Assembly: GCA_945861305.1 (NCBI GenBank)
Contig: CAMATW010000027.1
Span: forward strand, 1 to 38,086
Direction: 5' to 3'
DNA length: 38,086 nt
DNA from: Bordetella parapertussis
GTDB taxonomy: Bacteria; Pseudomonadota; Gammaproteobacteria; Burkholderiales; Burkholderiaceae_C
Shown piece by piece: positions 26,142 to 34,895 of the stretch. The notes below the pieces were generated by a model, which was not told the origin of the DNA, ran no database searches, and worked only from the letters and a program-made list of their open reading frames with translations. The number at the start of each line of letters is the position of its first letter. Position 1 is the stretch's first letter. Made by a program: the position numbers and the translations under genes.

Positions 26142-27445
26142 ACGCCTTGCAATTGTTTATCCCCTGCGCTGCTGGGGTGGAAAGTTTTTTGGCTTACGAG
26201 GTGGCGCAAATCACCGGTCTGCCGGCGAGCGATATCCAAACACTGCGCGGCGGTGTGCAGTTGCAAGCCTCATGGCGAGCGGCTTTACAACTGAATTTAC
26301 ACAGCCGCTTAGGCATGCGGGTGCTGATTCAATTGGCGCATCAAACCTATGCCAGCGAGGACGATATTTACAACGCCGCCAGCAGCGTGGCTTGGGAAAT
26401 GTGGTTCACGCCCAAGCAAAGTTTTCGCGTGGAAATCACTGCACAGCACAGTCCCTTGAAGAGCTTGAATTTTGCCACCTTGAGGGTGAAAGACGCGGTG
26501 GCCGACCGCTTTCGTGACAAAAGCGGCGTTCGCCCCGATGTGGATACCCAGCGCCCCGATGTACGGGTGCACGTCCACCTGACCGACAAAATGCTTACCC
26601 TGTATTTGGACACCACGGGCGAGCCCTTGTTCAAACGCGGCTGGCGCGAAGACAAGGGTGACGCGCCTTTGAAAGAAACCTTGGCCGCGGCCATGCTCGC
26701 CGCCAGCGGTTGGAGCATGCCCATCCTCACAGCACCTGGTGAGACGCCACCCGCCGTGCCCTCGGTGGCGGGGGTTGAGCAAGGCCTACCGCTTTACGAC
26801 CCGTGTTGCGGCAGCGGCACCATCGTCATCGAAGCTGCGCAAATCGCTTGCCGCATGGCCGCGGGTTTGCAGCGGCGGTTTGGGTTTGAAAAATTGCGCA
26901 TGTTCGATGCCCATGTGTGGCGACAGTTGCAAGAAGAAGCGCGTGGCCAACAGTGCGAGCCGCGAGCTGCGGTGTATGGCAGCGACTTGGCATTCCGCAT
27001 GGTCGACTTTGCACAACGCAACGCTGAACGGGCTGGTGTGGCTAAAGCCTTGAACTTGCGCGGAGGAGACGCCTTGCAGCGTATGCCGCCATGCGAGGCG
27101 CCTGCGCTGATGTTGGTCAATCCGCCTTACGGCGAACGCATTGAAGCCGGTGGAGTGGCGGGTGCAGCCAGCTTGGCACGAGGTGGACGCGAGGTGGGTC
27201 AGGTGGAAGACGGTGGTGAGTTTTTCAGTCAACTCGCCAGCCATTGGAAGAAAAACTATGCAGGCTGGCGTGCTTGGGTGCTGACCCCTGACCTGAAGCT
27301 GCCAGGGCGTATGCGGCTGAAAGAATCACGTCGTGTACCGATGTGGAATGGCCCCATCGAGTGCCGTATGTTTCGCTTCGATTTGATGGCCGGCTCGGCA
27401 CGCAAACCAGCGGCGGGTATCGACCAACCGCCTGCCGTTGGATGA
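26138..27445 (+). CDS. THUMP-domain rRNA N2-guanine methyltransferase (RlmL N-terminal half like)
   Basis: The 435-residue protein begins with a THUMP-type RNA-binding region. A Rossmann methyltransferase domain follows, with SAM motif LYDPCCGSGTIVIEAA (about 218-233) and the N2-guanine methylation motif NPPYGERIE (about 328-336). This matches the N-terminal half of E. coli RlmL (YcbY), which methylates G2445 of 23S rRNA; many non-enteric bacteria encode it as a separate protein. The GTG start overlaps the rpoN stop. The PIN-domain gene overlaps its own stop. Confidence 0.88.
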   Translation: MNALQLFIPCAAGVESFLAYEVAQITGLPASDIQTLRGGVQLQASWRAALQLNLHSRLGMRVLIQLAHQTYASEDDIYNAASSVAWEMWFTPKQSFRVEITAQHSPLKSLNFATLRVKDAVADRFRDKSGVRPDVDTQRPDVRVHVHLTDKMLTLYLDTTGEPLFKRGWREDKGDAPLKETLAAAMLAASGWSMPILTAPGETPPAVPSVAGVEQGLPLYDPCCGSGTIVIEAAQIACRMAAGLQRRFGFEKLRMFDAHVWRQLQEEARGQQCEPRAAVYGSDLAFRMVDFAQRNAERAGVAKALNLRGGDALQRMPPCEAPALMLVNPPYGERIEAGGVAGAASLARGGREVGQVEDGGEFFSQLASHWKKNYAGWRAWVLTPDLKLPGRMRLKESRRVPMWNGPIECRMFRFDLMAGSARKPAAGIDQPPAVG

Positions 27446-27879
27446 CCGAAGGTTTAGCGTCTTCGCCCGTGGTGATCGACACCAATATCGTGCTCGATAT
27501 CTGGGTTTACCAAGACCCTGCCACGCCCTCTCTTTTAAATGCTTTAGAAGAGGGAAGGCTGCAATGGCTGGCCACGCTGCCCATGCGCGAAGAATTGCTG
27601 CGGGTGCTGGACTATTCGCACATTGCCAAACGCCGCGAAATTGCCGTACTGAGCGCCGAGGTGGTGTTGGCGCACTTTGACCGCTTAGCGAATATCCAAG
27701 CCATTGGGCCCAAAGCGCCCTATTTGTGCAAAGACGAGGACGACCAACAATTCATCGATTTGGCCGTCGCCCACCAAGCCTTGCTGCTGAGCAAAGACAA
27801 GCAGGTGCTGAGGTTGACCAACCGCTTGGCCAGATTGGGCGTGGCTGTGCGTCAAAAATGGGTCTTGTACGCTGCTTAA
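27442..27879 (+). CDS. PIN-domain putative ribonuclease (COG1569-like)
   Basis: From the ATG at 27442 (overlapping the methyltransferase stop as ATGA) the protein has 145 residues. It shows the PIN acidic pattern: SPVVIDTNIVLD near the N-terminus, an E in MREELLRVLDY, and DEDDQQFIDLA before LLSKDKQVL. PIN proteins are Mg2+-dependent RNases; this family is often labelled toxin. No antitoxin gene is adjacent. The overlap with an rRNA methyltransferase and the position behind rpoN suggest a stable housekeeping partner, possibly in RNA processing; that is inference. Confidence 0.82.
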   Translation: MTEGLASSPVVIDTNIVLDIWVYQDPATPSLLNALEEGRLQWLATLPMREELLRVLDYSHIAKRREIAVLSAEVVLAHFDRLANIQAIGPKAPYLCKDEDDQQFIDLAVAHQALLLSKDKQVLRLTNRLARLGVAVRQKWVLYAA

Positions 27880-27885
27880 ATAATA

Positions 27886-28200
27886 ATGACGGGTATGAAT
27901 CCACCTTTTTGTAGGAAAACCGCATTCAACGATTTGCAAACGCAGGCCGGCGCCAACTGGCGTATGGAAGAGGACAGTTTGTATGCTCAGTGGGTGTTCA
28001 AAGATTTTGCGCAAGCCATGGCCTTCATGAATGCCGTTGCCGATGTGGCCGAGCGGATGAACCACCACCCCGAGTGGACCAATGTGTACAACCGCGTCAA
28101 TGTGCGCTTAACTACCCATGATGCGGGTGGACTCACCCATTTGGACTTCGATTTGGCGAGAGCCATGGACACCTTGGCCATGACTGCTTCTCAAAGTTAA
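27886..28200 (+). CDS. Pterin-4a-carbinolamine dehydratase-like protein
   Basis: The 104-residue protein has the PCD/DCoH signature: RMNHHPEWTNVYNRVNVRL with paired His60-His61, then a downstream T-H-D region and LTHLDFDLA. The family dehydrates 4a-hydroxy-tetrahydrobiopterin after aromatic amino-acid hydroxylation, and some members have only pterin-related or unknown roles. No phenylalanine hydroxylase gene is in the window. The start is uncertain: ATG codons at 27886 and 27895 are both possible. It follows the PIN gene by 6 bases and ends the rightward run before the convergent pncC. Confidence 0.85.
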   Translation: MTGMNPPFCRKTAFNDLQTQAGANWRMEEDSLYAQWVFKDFAQAMAFMNAVADVAERMNHHPEWTNVYNRVNVRLTTHDAGGLTHLDFDLARAMDTLAMTASQS

Positions 28201-28227
28201 TGTCTTGAGCTGGCTGCCGATGGAGCT

Positions 28228-28749
28228 TTAGGTTTTGCGCTGTTGCAGCAGTTTCAGCAATTGCCCCAGAGCATGGGCCAGCGTGGCTTGGCGAACCGCG
28301 GCGCGGTCGCCCTCAAAGTGGCAAGTCTGCACTTTCACCCAAGCGGTTTCAGCGCCGATGGTGGGGCCACCGTCGGTGGGCAAGCCCCACGCGAAACACA
28401 CCGTGCCCACGGGCTTGGCTGGGCTGCCACCTGTGGGTCCGGCAATACCAGTGACTGCAAGCGTTACTTGGGCTTGAGATTTTTTCAATGCACCCAACAC
28501 CATGGCTTGCGCCACTGCTTCACTGACCGCACCGTGTTGTTCGATCAGCGCGTGGGGAACGCCCAACATCTCTTGCTTGGCTTCGTTGCTGTAGCTGACA
28601 AAGCCACGCTCAAACCATTGGCTGGAACCGGCAAGGTCAGTGCAGGCCGCAGCAATCATGCCGCCGGTGCAACTTTCAGCTGTGCTGAGCATCCAGCCGC
28701 GGCGCAGCAAACTCGCGGCCAAGGATGCGACGTCGGGGTGTGGGCTCAT
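28228..28749 (-). CDS. pncC: Nicotinamide-nucleotide amidohydrolase PncC (CinA C-terminal family)
   Basis: From the ATG at 28749 the product has 173 residues and starts MSPHPDVASLAASLL. The active-site segment TAESCTGGMIAAACTDLAGSS and the VTGIAGPTGGSPAKPVGTV motif define the CinA/PncC family, which deamidates NMN in pyridine nucleotide salvage. Only the C-terminal domain is present, as in stand-alone PncC. Its start overlaps the pgpA stop (ATGA). An open extension upstream to 28788 lies inside pgpA and is not needed. Confidence 0.92.
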   Translation of the reverse strand: MSPHPDVASLAASLLRRGWMLSTAESCTGGMIAAACTDLAGSSQWFERGFVSYSNEAKQEMLGVPHALIEQHGAVSEAVAQAMVLGALKKSQAQVTLAVTGIAGPTGGSPAKPVGTVCFAWGLPTDGGPTIGAETAWVKVQTCHFEGDRAAVRQATLAHALGQLLKLLQQRKT

Positions 28750-29264
28750 TGTGTGGCCTGCCATAAAGCCAAAGTCAAAAGCGTACAAAACGCGGCCACC
28801 ATATCGTCAAACATGATGCCAAAGCCGCCGCGCCAACCTTGCCCATGAAACGCTTGATCGGCCCATCCTACGGGGCCAGGCTTGATGGCGTCAAACAAGC
28901 GAAACAAAATAAAAGCGGCGAATTGCCCGCCAAAACCGGCGGGCATCCAGATAAACAGCACCCACCAAAATGCGGCAATTTCATCCCACACAATGGAACT
29001 GGGGTCGTTGACTTGCATATGGTTTGCGGTGATGGTGCTGACCCACCAACCCAAAGGCAAGGCGGCCGTCAATACCCAAGCTATCTGGGTTGTATTCAAC
29101 CAATAAGACATCAATAGAAAAGACGCCCAGGCCCATAAAGTACCTACCGTGCCCGGCGCCCAAGGGCTTAAACCCGAGCCAAAACCCATGGCTACCCAAT
29201 GCGCAGGATGCGAAAGCATGAAACGAGCGGCTTTTGAACTGGCAGCGTAAGACATGAAAGCCAT
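28746..29264 (-). CDS. pgpA: Phosphatidylglycerophosphatase A
   Basis: The 172-residue membrane protein contains GLSPWAPGTVGTLWAW, DPSSIVWDEIAAFWW and RLFDAIKPGPVGWADQ, the conserved PgpA blocks. It removes phosphate from phosphatidylglycerophosphate in phospholipid synthesis. Four hydrophobic segments are visible. The ATG at 29264, one base after the thiL stop, is preferred; a second in-frame ATG is at 29255. The frame is open into thiL, but that part reads as a shadow. thiL-pgpA-pncC is a common order in betaproteobacteria. Confidence 0.95.
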   Translation of the reverse strand: MAFMSYAASSKAARFMLSHPAHWVAMGFGSGLSPWAPGTVGTLWAWASFLLMSYWLNTTQIAWVLTAALPLGWWVSTITANHMQVNDPSSIVWDEIAAFWWVLFIWMPAGFGGQFAAFILFRLFDAIKPGPVGWADQAFHGQGWRGGFGIMFDDMVAAFCTLLTLALWQATQ

Positions 29265-29265
29265 C

Positions 29266-30231
29266 TTAATGGGCGAAATGGTCAAAGCTGGCAAAGCGGC
29301 GCGACATGGGAAGGCCTTGCAGGTCCAGCACATGCACCCCAGCCACGGGGGTGATGCGACCAATGCAGGTGATGCTGACGCCACATTGTTCGCCCGCTTC
29401 CAAGACCTCGTCGGCTTGATCGGGTGGTGCGGTGAACAGCAGTTCATAGTCGTCGCCACCGGCCAAGGCGAAATCTAAGCGCTTGTTGAACACCACCGAC
29501 TGCATCGCGTCACTGATGGCTGCGCTGTCTTGCACCCAGGCGGTTTCTATCACCGCGCCCACTTGAGAGCGCTGCAAGATGTGGCCTAGGTCGCCCAATA
29601 AACCGTCACTCACATCGATGGCCGCATTGGCCACGCCGCGCAAGGCAAGGCCGAGTTCGATGCGGGGTGTGGGTCTCTCCATGCGAAGCCGCGCCGCTTC
29701 AAAATGCGTCGCCTCTAAAGAGACTGTGCCTTTAAAAACTTCCAGCGCCAAGCGAGCATCGCCCACCGTGCCGCTGATGTAAATATCGTCGCCAACTTGT
29801 GCGTGCTGGCGCAGCAAGGCGTCGCCAGGCGGGACTTCGCCTAGCACCGTGATGCAAATGTTCAACGGCCCTTGGGTGGTGTCGCCGCCAATCAATTCGC
29901 AGCCATGCGTATCTGCCAAATCCCATAAACCTTTGGAAAACCCAGCTAACCAGTTTTCGTCAATGAAGGGCAAAGCCAATGCCAAGGTGAACGCCAAAGG
30001 CTTGGCGCCACAGGCCGCCAAGTCGCTCAAGTTGACGGCCAGCGCTTTATGGCCCAAACCGGCAGCGGGAGTGGTGGACAAAAAATGTCTACCTTCTACC
30101 AACATGTCTGAGGACACGGCCAGTTGCATACCTGCTTGAGGTTGCAGCAAGGCACAGTCGTCTCCCACACCAAGCACCGCATGACGCCCAGGGCGGGTGA
30201 AATAACGGGCAATCAGGTCAAACTCGCCCAT
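29266..30231 (-). CDS. thiL: Thiamine-monophosphate kinase
   Basis: The 321-residue enzyme phosphorylates thiamine monophosphate to the active diphosphate. It starts MGEFDLIARYF and has VGDDCALL, SSDMLVEGRHF, NLSDLAACGAKP and ELIGGDTTQGP, the metal and ATP binding blocks of the ThiL/PurM fold. It lies between apaG (gap of 4 bases) and pgpA (gap of 1 base). Confidence 0.96.
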   Translation of the reverse strand: MGEFDLIARYFTRPGRHAVLGVGDDCALLQPQAGMQLAVSSDMLVEGRHFLSTTPAAGLGHKALAVNLSDLAACGAKPLAFTLALALPFIDENWLAGFSKGLWDLADTHGCELIGGDTTQGPLNICITVLGEVPPGDALLRQHAQVGDDIYISGTVGDARLALEVFKGTVSLEATHFEAARLRMERPTPRIELGLALRGVANAAIDVSDGLLGDLGHILQRSQVGAVIETAWVQDSAAISDAMQSVVFNKRLDFALAGGDDYELLFTAPPDQADEVLEAGEQCGVSITCIGRITPVAGVHVLDLQGLPMSRRFASFDHFAH

Positions 30232-30235
30232 GGGC

Positions 30236-30625
30236 TTAGTGCATTTGGCGTTTGCCGCTGTCGCTTACAGCATCGAGCACGAACATGGGAATATCGACGT
30301 CAAATCTTTCGCCGTCCTCGGCCACGCAAAAATAGCTGCCATGCATGGTGCCGGTGGAGGTGCGAAGCCGCGTGCCGCTGGTGTACTCAAACACCTCGCC
30401 GGGTTGCAGCAAGGGTTGGTAGCCCACCACGCCCAAGCCTTTGACTTTTTCATGCAAGCCCTCGGCGTCGTTGATGTGCCAGGTGCGGGAAATCACTTGG
30501 GCACCAATATCGCCGGTGTTGCGGATCAGCACGGAATAGGCGAAGGCAAACAGACCATTTTCAGGCGCCGATTGCTCGGGCAGGTAGTGCGGTGTCACTT
30601 CGACGCGGAGTTGGTAGGCTGGCAT
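30236..30625 (-). CDS. apaG: ApaG protein
   Basis: The 129-residue protein is a single ApaG/DUF525 domain with a fibronectin III-like beta sandwich. Signature segments are FAYSVLIRNTGD, SRTWHINDAEG and GTMHGSYFCV. In E. coli apaG is linked to Co2+ resistance and to apaH, but the molecular role is unsettled. Here it heads the minus-strand thiL-pgpA-pncC group and is divergent from rpe by 59 bases, the usual betaproteobacterial apaG/rpe pairing. Confidence 0.95.
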   Translation of the reverse strand: MPAYQLRVEVTPHYLPEQSAPENGLFAFAYSVLIRNTGDIGAQVISRTWHINDAEGLHEKVKGLGVVGYQPLLQPGEVFEYTSGTRLRTSTGTMHGSYFCVAEDGERFDVDIPMFVLDAVSDSGKRQMH

Positions 30626-30684
30626 AAGAAATAGGTTTGACAGAAAATCAGCTGAACTTGCATTCTGACACCATAATTGAGCCC

Positions 30685-31365
30685 ATGAACACCACTTACC
30701 GCATCGCCCCCTCCATCTTGTCCGCCGACTTTGCCCGTTTGGGCGACGAGGTGAAAAACGTTATCGCCGCTGGCGCCGACTGGATTCACTTCGATGTGAT
30801 GGACAACCACTATGTACCCAACCTGACCTTTGGCCCCATGGTCTGTCAGGCCTTAAAGCCCCACGCCAAAACCGCTGCGGGTGTGGCCGTGCCCATCGAT
30901 GTACACCTCATGGTGCAGCCTGTCGACGCATTGGCGGCTTTGTTTGCCCAAGCCGGTGCCGACCTGATCAGCTTTCACCCAGACGCCTCCGCTCATGCTC
31001 ACCGCAGCGTTCAAGCCATCAAGGCCGCGGGTTGCCAAGCGGGTGTGGTGTTCAACCCCGCTGAACCGCTGGAGGTGCTCGATTGGTTGATGGACGACAT
31101 CGACCTCATCCTCATCATGAGCGTCAACCCCGGTTTTGGCGGCCAAAGCTTTATCGATTCAGCGCTGCGCAAGGTCGAACATGCCCGTAAACGCATCGAG
31201 GCCAGCGGCCGCGATATTCGCTTGGAAGTGGATGGCGGCATTAAGCCCGACAACATCCGCCAAGTAGCCAACGCTGGCGCAGACACTTTTGTGGCGGGCA
31301 GTGCGATCTTTGGCAAACCCGATTACAAAGCCGTCATCGACCAAATGCGCGTGGCTTTAGCTTAA
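30685..31365 (+). CDS. rpe: Ribulose-phosphate 3-epimerase
   Basis: From the ATG at 30685 the product has 226 residues starting [23 protein letters not shown]-barrel motifs are [30 protein letters not shown] and [11 protein letters not shown]. It interconverts ribulose-5-phosphate and xylulose-5-phosphate in the pentose phosphate pathway or Calvin cycle. A longer open frame from 30637 lies in the divergent promoter region with apaG and lacks family similarity. A TTGACA at 30637-30642 may be the -35 element. Confidence 0.96.
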   Translation: MNTTYRIAPSILSADFARLGDEVKNVIAAGADWIHFDVMDNHYVPNLTFGPMVCQALKPHAKTAAGVAVPIDVHLMVQPVDALAALFAQAGADLISFHPDASAHAHRSVQAIKAAGCQAGVVFNPAEPLEVLDWLMDDIDLILIMSVNPGFGGQSFIDSALRKVEHARKRIEASGRDIRLEVDGGIKPDNIRQVANAGADTFVAGSAIFGKPDYKAVIDQMRVALA

Positions 31366-31384
31366 TTTTATCTTGAAAGTTCTC

Positions 31385-31882
31385 ATGTCTTTGCGATTTA
31401 ATTGCCTGGCGCTTGCTACTTCTTTGGCGCTTGTCACCAACCTTGCCCAAGCGGCTTGTTTTGCCGATTCGCCCTTGACCCGCCCCGATGACCGCTACCA
31501 AGCAGTGGAGGGCAGCAATGGCGCAGAAGTCAAGGACAGCCAAACCGGTTTGGTCTGGCAGCGCTGTATGCATGGTCTGAAGTGGGACGGCAATGCCTGC
31601 TCGGGCAATGTGACGCCGCAAGACTGGCCTACTGCCATCAAAACCGTTGCCGGCGCAAAGCCTTGGCGGTTGCCCACCCAAGCCGAGTTGGAAGGCTTGA
31701 TTGAGAAAAGCTGCAGCAAGCCCGCTTTGAACAGCAATTGGTTTGGCTCTGGCCCCATGGGCTGGGTTTGGACAGCGACCGACATGGGAAGTCCCGATGG
31801 CTCGGTGGTGGTCAACACCGAATCTGGTTTAATCGCCAACTTCATCAAAAAGCTTCCGCTTTATGTGCGCTGGGTGCGCTAA
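31385..31882 (+). CDS. Secreted DUF1566 (Lcl-type C-terminal domain) protein
   Basis: From the ATG at 31385 the product has 165 residues with a clear signal peptide (LATSLALVTNLAQA cleaved before ACFADS). The mature part contains KDSQTGLVWQRCMHGLKWDGNACSG, WRLPTQAELEGLIEKSC and YVRWVR. This is the pattern of DUF1566/Lcl C-terminal domains, which have conserved Trp and Leu-Pro-Thr motifs and are linked to extracellular or adhesive functions. Several cysteines suggest disulfides. It lies between rpe and gph, both of central carbon metabolism, with no evident functional link. Confidence 0.8.
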   Translation: MSLRFNCLALATSLALVTNLAQAACFADSPLTRPDDRYQAVEGSNGAEVKDSQTGLVWQRCMHGLKWDGNACSGNVTPQDWPTAIKTVAGAKPWRLPTQAELEGLIEKSCSKPALNSNWFGSGPMGWVWTATDMGSPDGSVVVNTESGLIANFIKKLPLYVRWVR

Positions 31883-31903
31883 CTCAACTAACTGTTTATA
31901 CCT

Positions 31904-32602
31904 ATGAATATCCCAACTTTGCAAGCCCTGATGATCGACCTTGACGGCACCATGGTCGACACCATGGCTGACTTCGAGGCCGCGCTCAATTTGGCTTTGG
32001 CCGACATCGACCTGCCCAAGGTGGATAAAAGCGTTGTCAACATCGCGGTGGGCAAAGGCTCGGAGCATTTGGTGCGCACGGTGTTGAAGCACCAACTCAC
32101 CCTGCCCGAGGTGCAAGCCAGTGGTTTGGTGTGCGACAACACCACGGTGGACACGATGTACGAACCCGCCTTTTTGCGCTACCAACACCACTATGGCCGT
32201 GTCAACGGTCAGCACGCCGAGGTCTATGCGGGCGTCTTGCAGGGCTTGCAAGCTTTTCAAGCAAAAGGCCTACCGATGGCCTGTCTCACCAACAAACCCA
32301 CCGCGTTTGCCAAAGATTTGCTGGCGCGCAAAGGTCTTGATGGCTTTTTTAGTCATGTGTACGGTGGCGACGCTTTCCCACGCAAAAAGCCAGACCCCAT
32401 GCCACTGTTGGAAACTTGCAAAGCTTTGGGCGCCGCACCTTCCCACACTTTGATGCTGGGCGACTCACAAAACGACGCCCAAGCCGCGCGGGCGGCTGCT
32501 TGTCCGGTGGTGTTGGTGACTTATGGCTACAACCATGGCGAGCCCATTCGTGGCGTGGACTGCGACGGCTTTATCGACAGCTTCACTGAACTGCGGCTTT
32601 AA
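31904..32602 (+). CDS. gph: Phosphoglycolate phosphatase
   Basis: The 232-residue HAD-family hydrolase has the nucleophile motif MIDLDGTMVDT near the N-terminus, the Ser/Thr motif LTNKPTAFAK, and the last motif MLGDSQNDAQAARAA. Gph removes phosphate from 2-phosphoglycolate formed by DNA end repair or Rubisco oxygenation. The gene order rpe-gph-trpE is widely conserved in proteobacteria. A GC-rich hairpin follows the stop. Confidence 0.93.
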   Translation: MNIPTLQALMIDLDGTMVDTMADFEAALNLALADIDLPKVDKSVVNIAVGKGSEHLVRTVLKHQLTLPEVQASGLVCDNTTVDTMYEPAFLRYQHHYGRVNGQHAEVYAGVLQGLQAFQAKGLPMACLTNKPTAFAKDLLARKGLDGFFSHVYGGDAFPRKKPDPMPLLETCKALGAAPSHTLMLGDSQNDAQAARAAACPVVLVTYGYNHGEPIRGVDCDGFIDSFTELRL

Positions 32603-32616
32603 GCGCCTCGGGGCGC
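32603..32616 (+). terminator. Weak hairpin after gph
   Basis: GCGCC (32603-32607) pairs with GGCGC (32612-32616) directly after the gph stop. It is followed only by ATTTGATA, so termination is likely partial. It lies just upstream of the trp leader peptide. Confidence 0.35.
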
Positions 32617-32635
32617 ATTTGATACACTTTCTGAT

Positions 32636-32731
32636 ATGTTTATCCACCTCAACACCCTCTCAGGTTGCAACGACCGAGGAGCTTGGCCTTGGCGTCGCCA
32701 GCCCTGCTCGGCAGTGTTGGTGTTGGCTTAA
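32636..32731 (+). CDS. trpL: Probable trp leader peptide
   Basis: An ATG at 32636 opens a 31-codon frame ending in TAA at 32729. It contains two Trp codons separated by one proline (AWPWRR, codons 17 and 19). It sits 95 bases before trpE and is followed by a terminator-like hairpin, the layout of a transcription attenuator in which tryptophan starvation stalls the ribosome. No Shine-Dalgarno sequence is strong. Possible internal stems (GCCA/TGGC around the stop, CTGC-TCG-GCAG) exist, but a convincing antiterminator pairing was not proven by eye. Confidence 0.55.
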   Translation: MFIHLNTLSGCNDRGAWPWRRQPCSAVLVLA

Positions 32732-32754
32732 ACCCTTTACTGCCTCCTTCTCTT

Positions 32755-32786
32755 GGGCCCTTGCTTGGCGGCCCTGTTTCAATTTT
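32755..32786 (+). terminator. Candidate trp attenuator terminator
   Basis: GGGCC (32755-32759) and GGCCC (32770-32774) form a 5-bp GC stem with a 10-base loop, followed by the T-rich TGTTTCAATTTT. It lies between the leader peptide and trpE and faces the direction of transcription. Confidence 0.5.
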
Positions 32787-32826
32787 GAAAACCCTTAATG
32801 GGTCGAGCTGTGGAGGCTCTGGCGTC

Positions 32827-34323
32827 ATGACAGAAACTGAATTCAAAGAACTTTCAAAGCAAGGCTTTAACCGCATTCCCTTGATGCTCGAAGCGTTTGC
32901 CGACCTTGAAACCCCGCTTTCGCTCTACCTGAAACTGGCTTTTCACCAAGATGGGGGCAAACACAGCTTTTTGCTCGAATCGGTGGTGGGCGGCGAGCGG
33001 TTTGGCCGATACAGCTTCATTGGCTTGCCCGCGCGTACCCTGCTGCGTGCCAATGGTTTTGGCGCGAGCTCGCACACCGAGGTGGTGACCGATGGCGTGG
33101 TGGTGGAAACTAACCATGGCAACCCGTTGGACTTCATAGCCAGCTACCAGCAGCGTTTCAAGGTGGCGCTGCGCCCTGGGATGCCGCGCTTTTGTGGCGG
33201 CTTGGCCGGCTATTTTGGCTACGACACGGTGCGCCATATTGAAAAGAAATTGGCGCACAGCTGTCCGCCCGATCCCTTGGGCTGTCCAGACATCTTGCTC
33301 TTGCAAACCGAAGAGTTGGCCGTCATTGACAACCTTTCTGGCAAGTTGACCTTGCTGATTTATGTGGACCCCGCCCAAGAGCATGCTTATGAACACGGGC
33401 AACAGCGTTTGCAGCAACTCAAAGACATGCTCAAGCACTCGGTGCAAGCGCCTGAACTCAAGACCTCGACGGCACATGCAGCAGAGAGGCAATTCGCCAA
33501 AGCCGATTACTTGTCTGCGGTTGAGCGGGCCAAGGGTTTGATAGAAGCGGGTGACTTCATGCAGGTGCAAGTGGGTCAGCGTATCCAAAAGCGCTTCACC
33601 CAAAGCCCCTTGTCGCTTTACCGTGCATTGCGCTCTTTGAACCCCAGCCCCTATATGTATTACTACAACATGGGCGACTTCCATGTGGTGGGGGCCTCGC
33701 CTGAAATTTTGGTGCGCCAAGAAACCACGCCCGAGGGCAACAAGGTCACCATTCGCCCACTGGCGGGCACCCGACCGCGTGCCGCCACCCCAGAAGCAGA
33801 CTTGGCTACCGAGCAAGAGTTGATCAACGACCCCAAAGAACGTGCCGAACACGTCATGTTGATTGACTTGGCCCGCAACGACATAGGGCGTATTGCCAAA
33901 ACCGGCACGGTGAAGGTGACTGAGGCTTTTGCTGTGGAGCGCTACAGCCATGTGATGCATATCGTCAGCAATGTCGAGGGCATGTTGAAAGACGGCATGA
34001 GCAGCATGGATGTGCTGCGAGCCACCTTCCCTGCAGGCACCCTCACTGGCGCACCCAAGGTGCACGCCATGGAGCTCATCGACCAACTCGAACCTGTCAA
34101 ACGCGGCATTTACGGCGGTGCTTGCGGCTACCTGAGTTTTGCTGGCGATATGGATGTAGCCATTGCCATTCGAACCGGCATCGTCAAAGACGACACCCTT
34201 TATGTGCAAGCGGCAGCGGGCGTGGTGGCGGACTCCATCTCCGAGATGGAATGGCTTGAAACCGAACACAAGGCTCGCGCACTGTTACGTGCCAGCGAGT
34301 TGGTCGAAGGAGGTTTGGAATGA
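32827..34323 (+). CDS. trpE: Anthranilate synthase component I
   Basis: From the ATG at 32827 the product has 498 residues starting [20 protein letters not shown]. Chorismate-binding enzyme motifs include [24 protein letters not shown] and [20 protein letters not shown]. The feedback-binding LLES motif appears as [19 protein letters not shown]. TrpE converts chorismate to anthranilate with ammonia from TrpG. The frame is open upstream to 32665, but that would cover the attenuator. A GGAGG sequence lies just upstream of the ATG. It overlaps trpG by ATGA. Confidence 0.97.
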   Translation: MTETEFKELSKQGFNRIPLMLEAFADLETPLSLYLKLAFHQDGGKHSFLLESVVGGERFGRYSFIGLPARTLLRANGFGASSHTEVVTDGVVVETNHGNPLDFIASYQQRFKVALRPGMPRFCGGLAGYFGYDTVRHIEKKLAHSCPPDPLGCPDILLLQTEELAVIDNLSGKLTLLIYVDPAQEHAYEHGQQRLQQLKDMLKHSVQAPELKTSTAHAAERQFAKADYLSAVERAKGLIEAGDFMQVQVGQRIQKRFTQSPLSLYRALRSLNPSPYMYYYNMGDFHVVGASPEILVRQETTPEGNKVTIRPLAGTRPRAATPEADLATEQELINDPKERAEHVMLIDLARNDIGRIAKTGTVKVTEAFAVERYSHVMHIVSNVEGMLKDGMSSMDVLRATFPAGTLTGAPKVHAMELIDQLEPVKRGIYGGACGYLSFAGDMDVAIAIRTGIVKDDTLYVQAAAGVVADSISEMEWLETEHKARALLRASELVEGGLE

Positions 34324-34895
34324 AACTCCTGATGATCGACAACTACGACAGCTTCACCTACAACCTGGTGCAGTACTTTGCTGAACTCGGCGCCGAGGTG
34401 CTGGTACACCGCAATGATGAAATCAGCTTGGCAGACATTGAGGCCTTGAAACCCAGCCATTTGGTGGTGTCACCCGGCCCTTGCTCACCCGCCGAAGCAG
34501 GCATTTCGGTCGCGGCCATCCAGCATTTCGCGGGCAAGTTGCCTATTTTGGGGGTGTGCCTGGGGCACCAAAGCATAGGCGCAGCGTTTGGTGGGCGCAT
34601 CATCCGCGCCCAGCAACTCATGCACGGCAAGACCAGCGTCATCCACACCACCCAGCAGGGCGTGTTTGCCGATTTGCCCGAAGGGTTCACTGTCAACCGC
34701 TACCACTCGCTCTCCATTGAGCGAAGCAGTTGCCCTGCTGAACTTGAAGTCACGGCGTGGACCGATGATGGTGAGATCATGGGTGTCAAACACCGCAGCT
34801 TGGCTGTGGAAGGTGTGCAATTTCACCCCGAGTCCATACTGACAGAACACGGCCACGCTTTGTTGAACAACTTTTTGAAAATGCAGCAGCCATGA
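34320..34895 (+). CDS. trpG: Anthranilate/aminodeoxychorismate synthase glutamine amidotransferase
   Basis: The 191-residue class I amidotransferase has the nucleophile elbow [10 protein letters not shown] (Cys80) and the catalytic HPES motif in [13 protein letters not shown]. It supplies ammonia to TrpE and, in many bacteria, also to PabB for folate. It overlaps trpE (ATGA) and trpD (ATGA), indicating coupled synthesis in equal amounts. Confidence 0.96.
   Translation: MKLLMIDNYDSFTYNLVQYFAELGAEVLVHRNDEISLADIEALKPSHLVVSPGPCSPAEAGISVAAIQHFAGKLPILGVCLGHQSIGAAFGGRIIRAQQLMHGKTSVIHTTQQGVFADLPEGFTVNRYHSLSIERSSCPAELEVTAWTDDGEIMGVKHRSLAVEGVQFHPESILTEHGHALLNNFLKMQQP

Noticed and set aside
27343..27441. 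Upstream extension of the PIN gene
   Set aside because: It lies within the methyltransferase; the ATGA overlap start gives a normal PIN N-terminus.
32665..32826. Upstream extension of trpE
   Set aside because: The extra 54 codons cover the leader peptide and attenuator, and TrpE normally begins at MTETEF.
32854..34269. 471-codon open frame antisense to trpE
   Set aside because: A shadow of a clearly real gene, with no domain or start signals.
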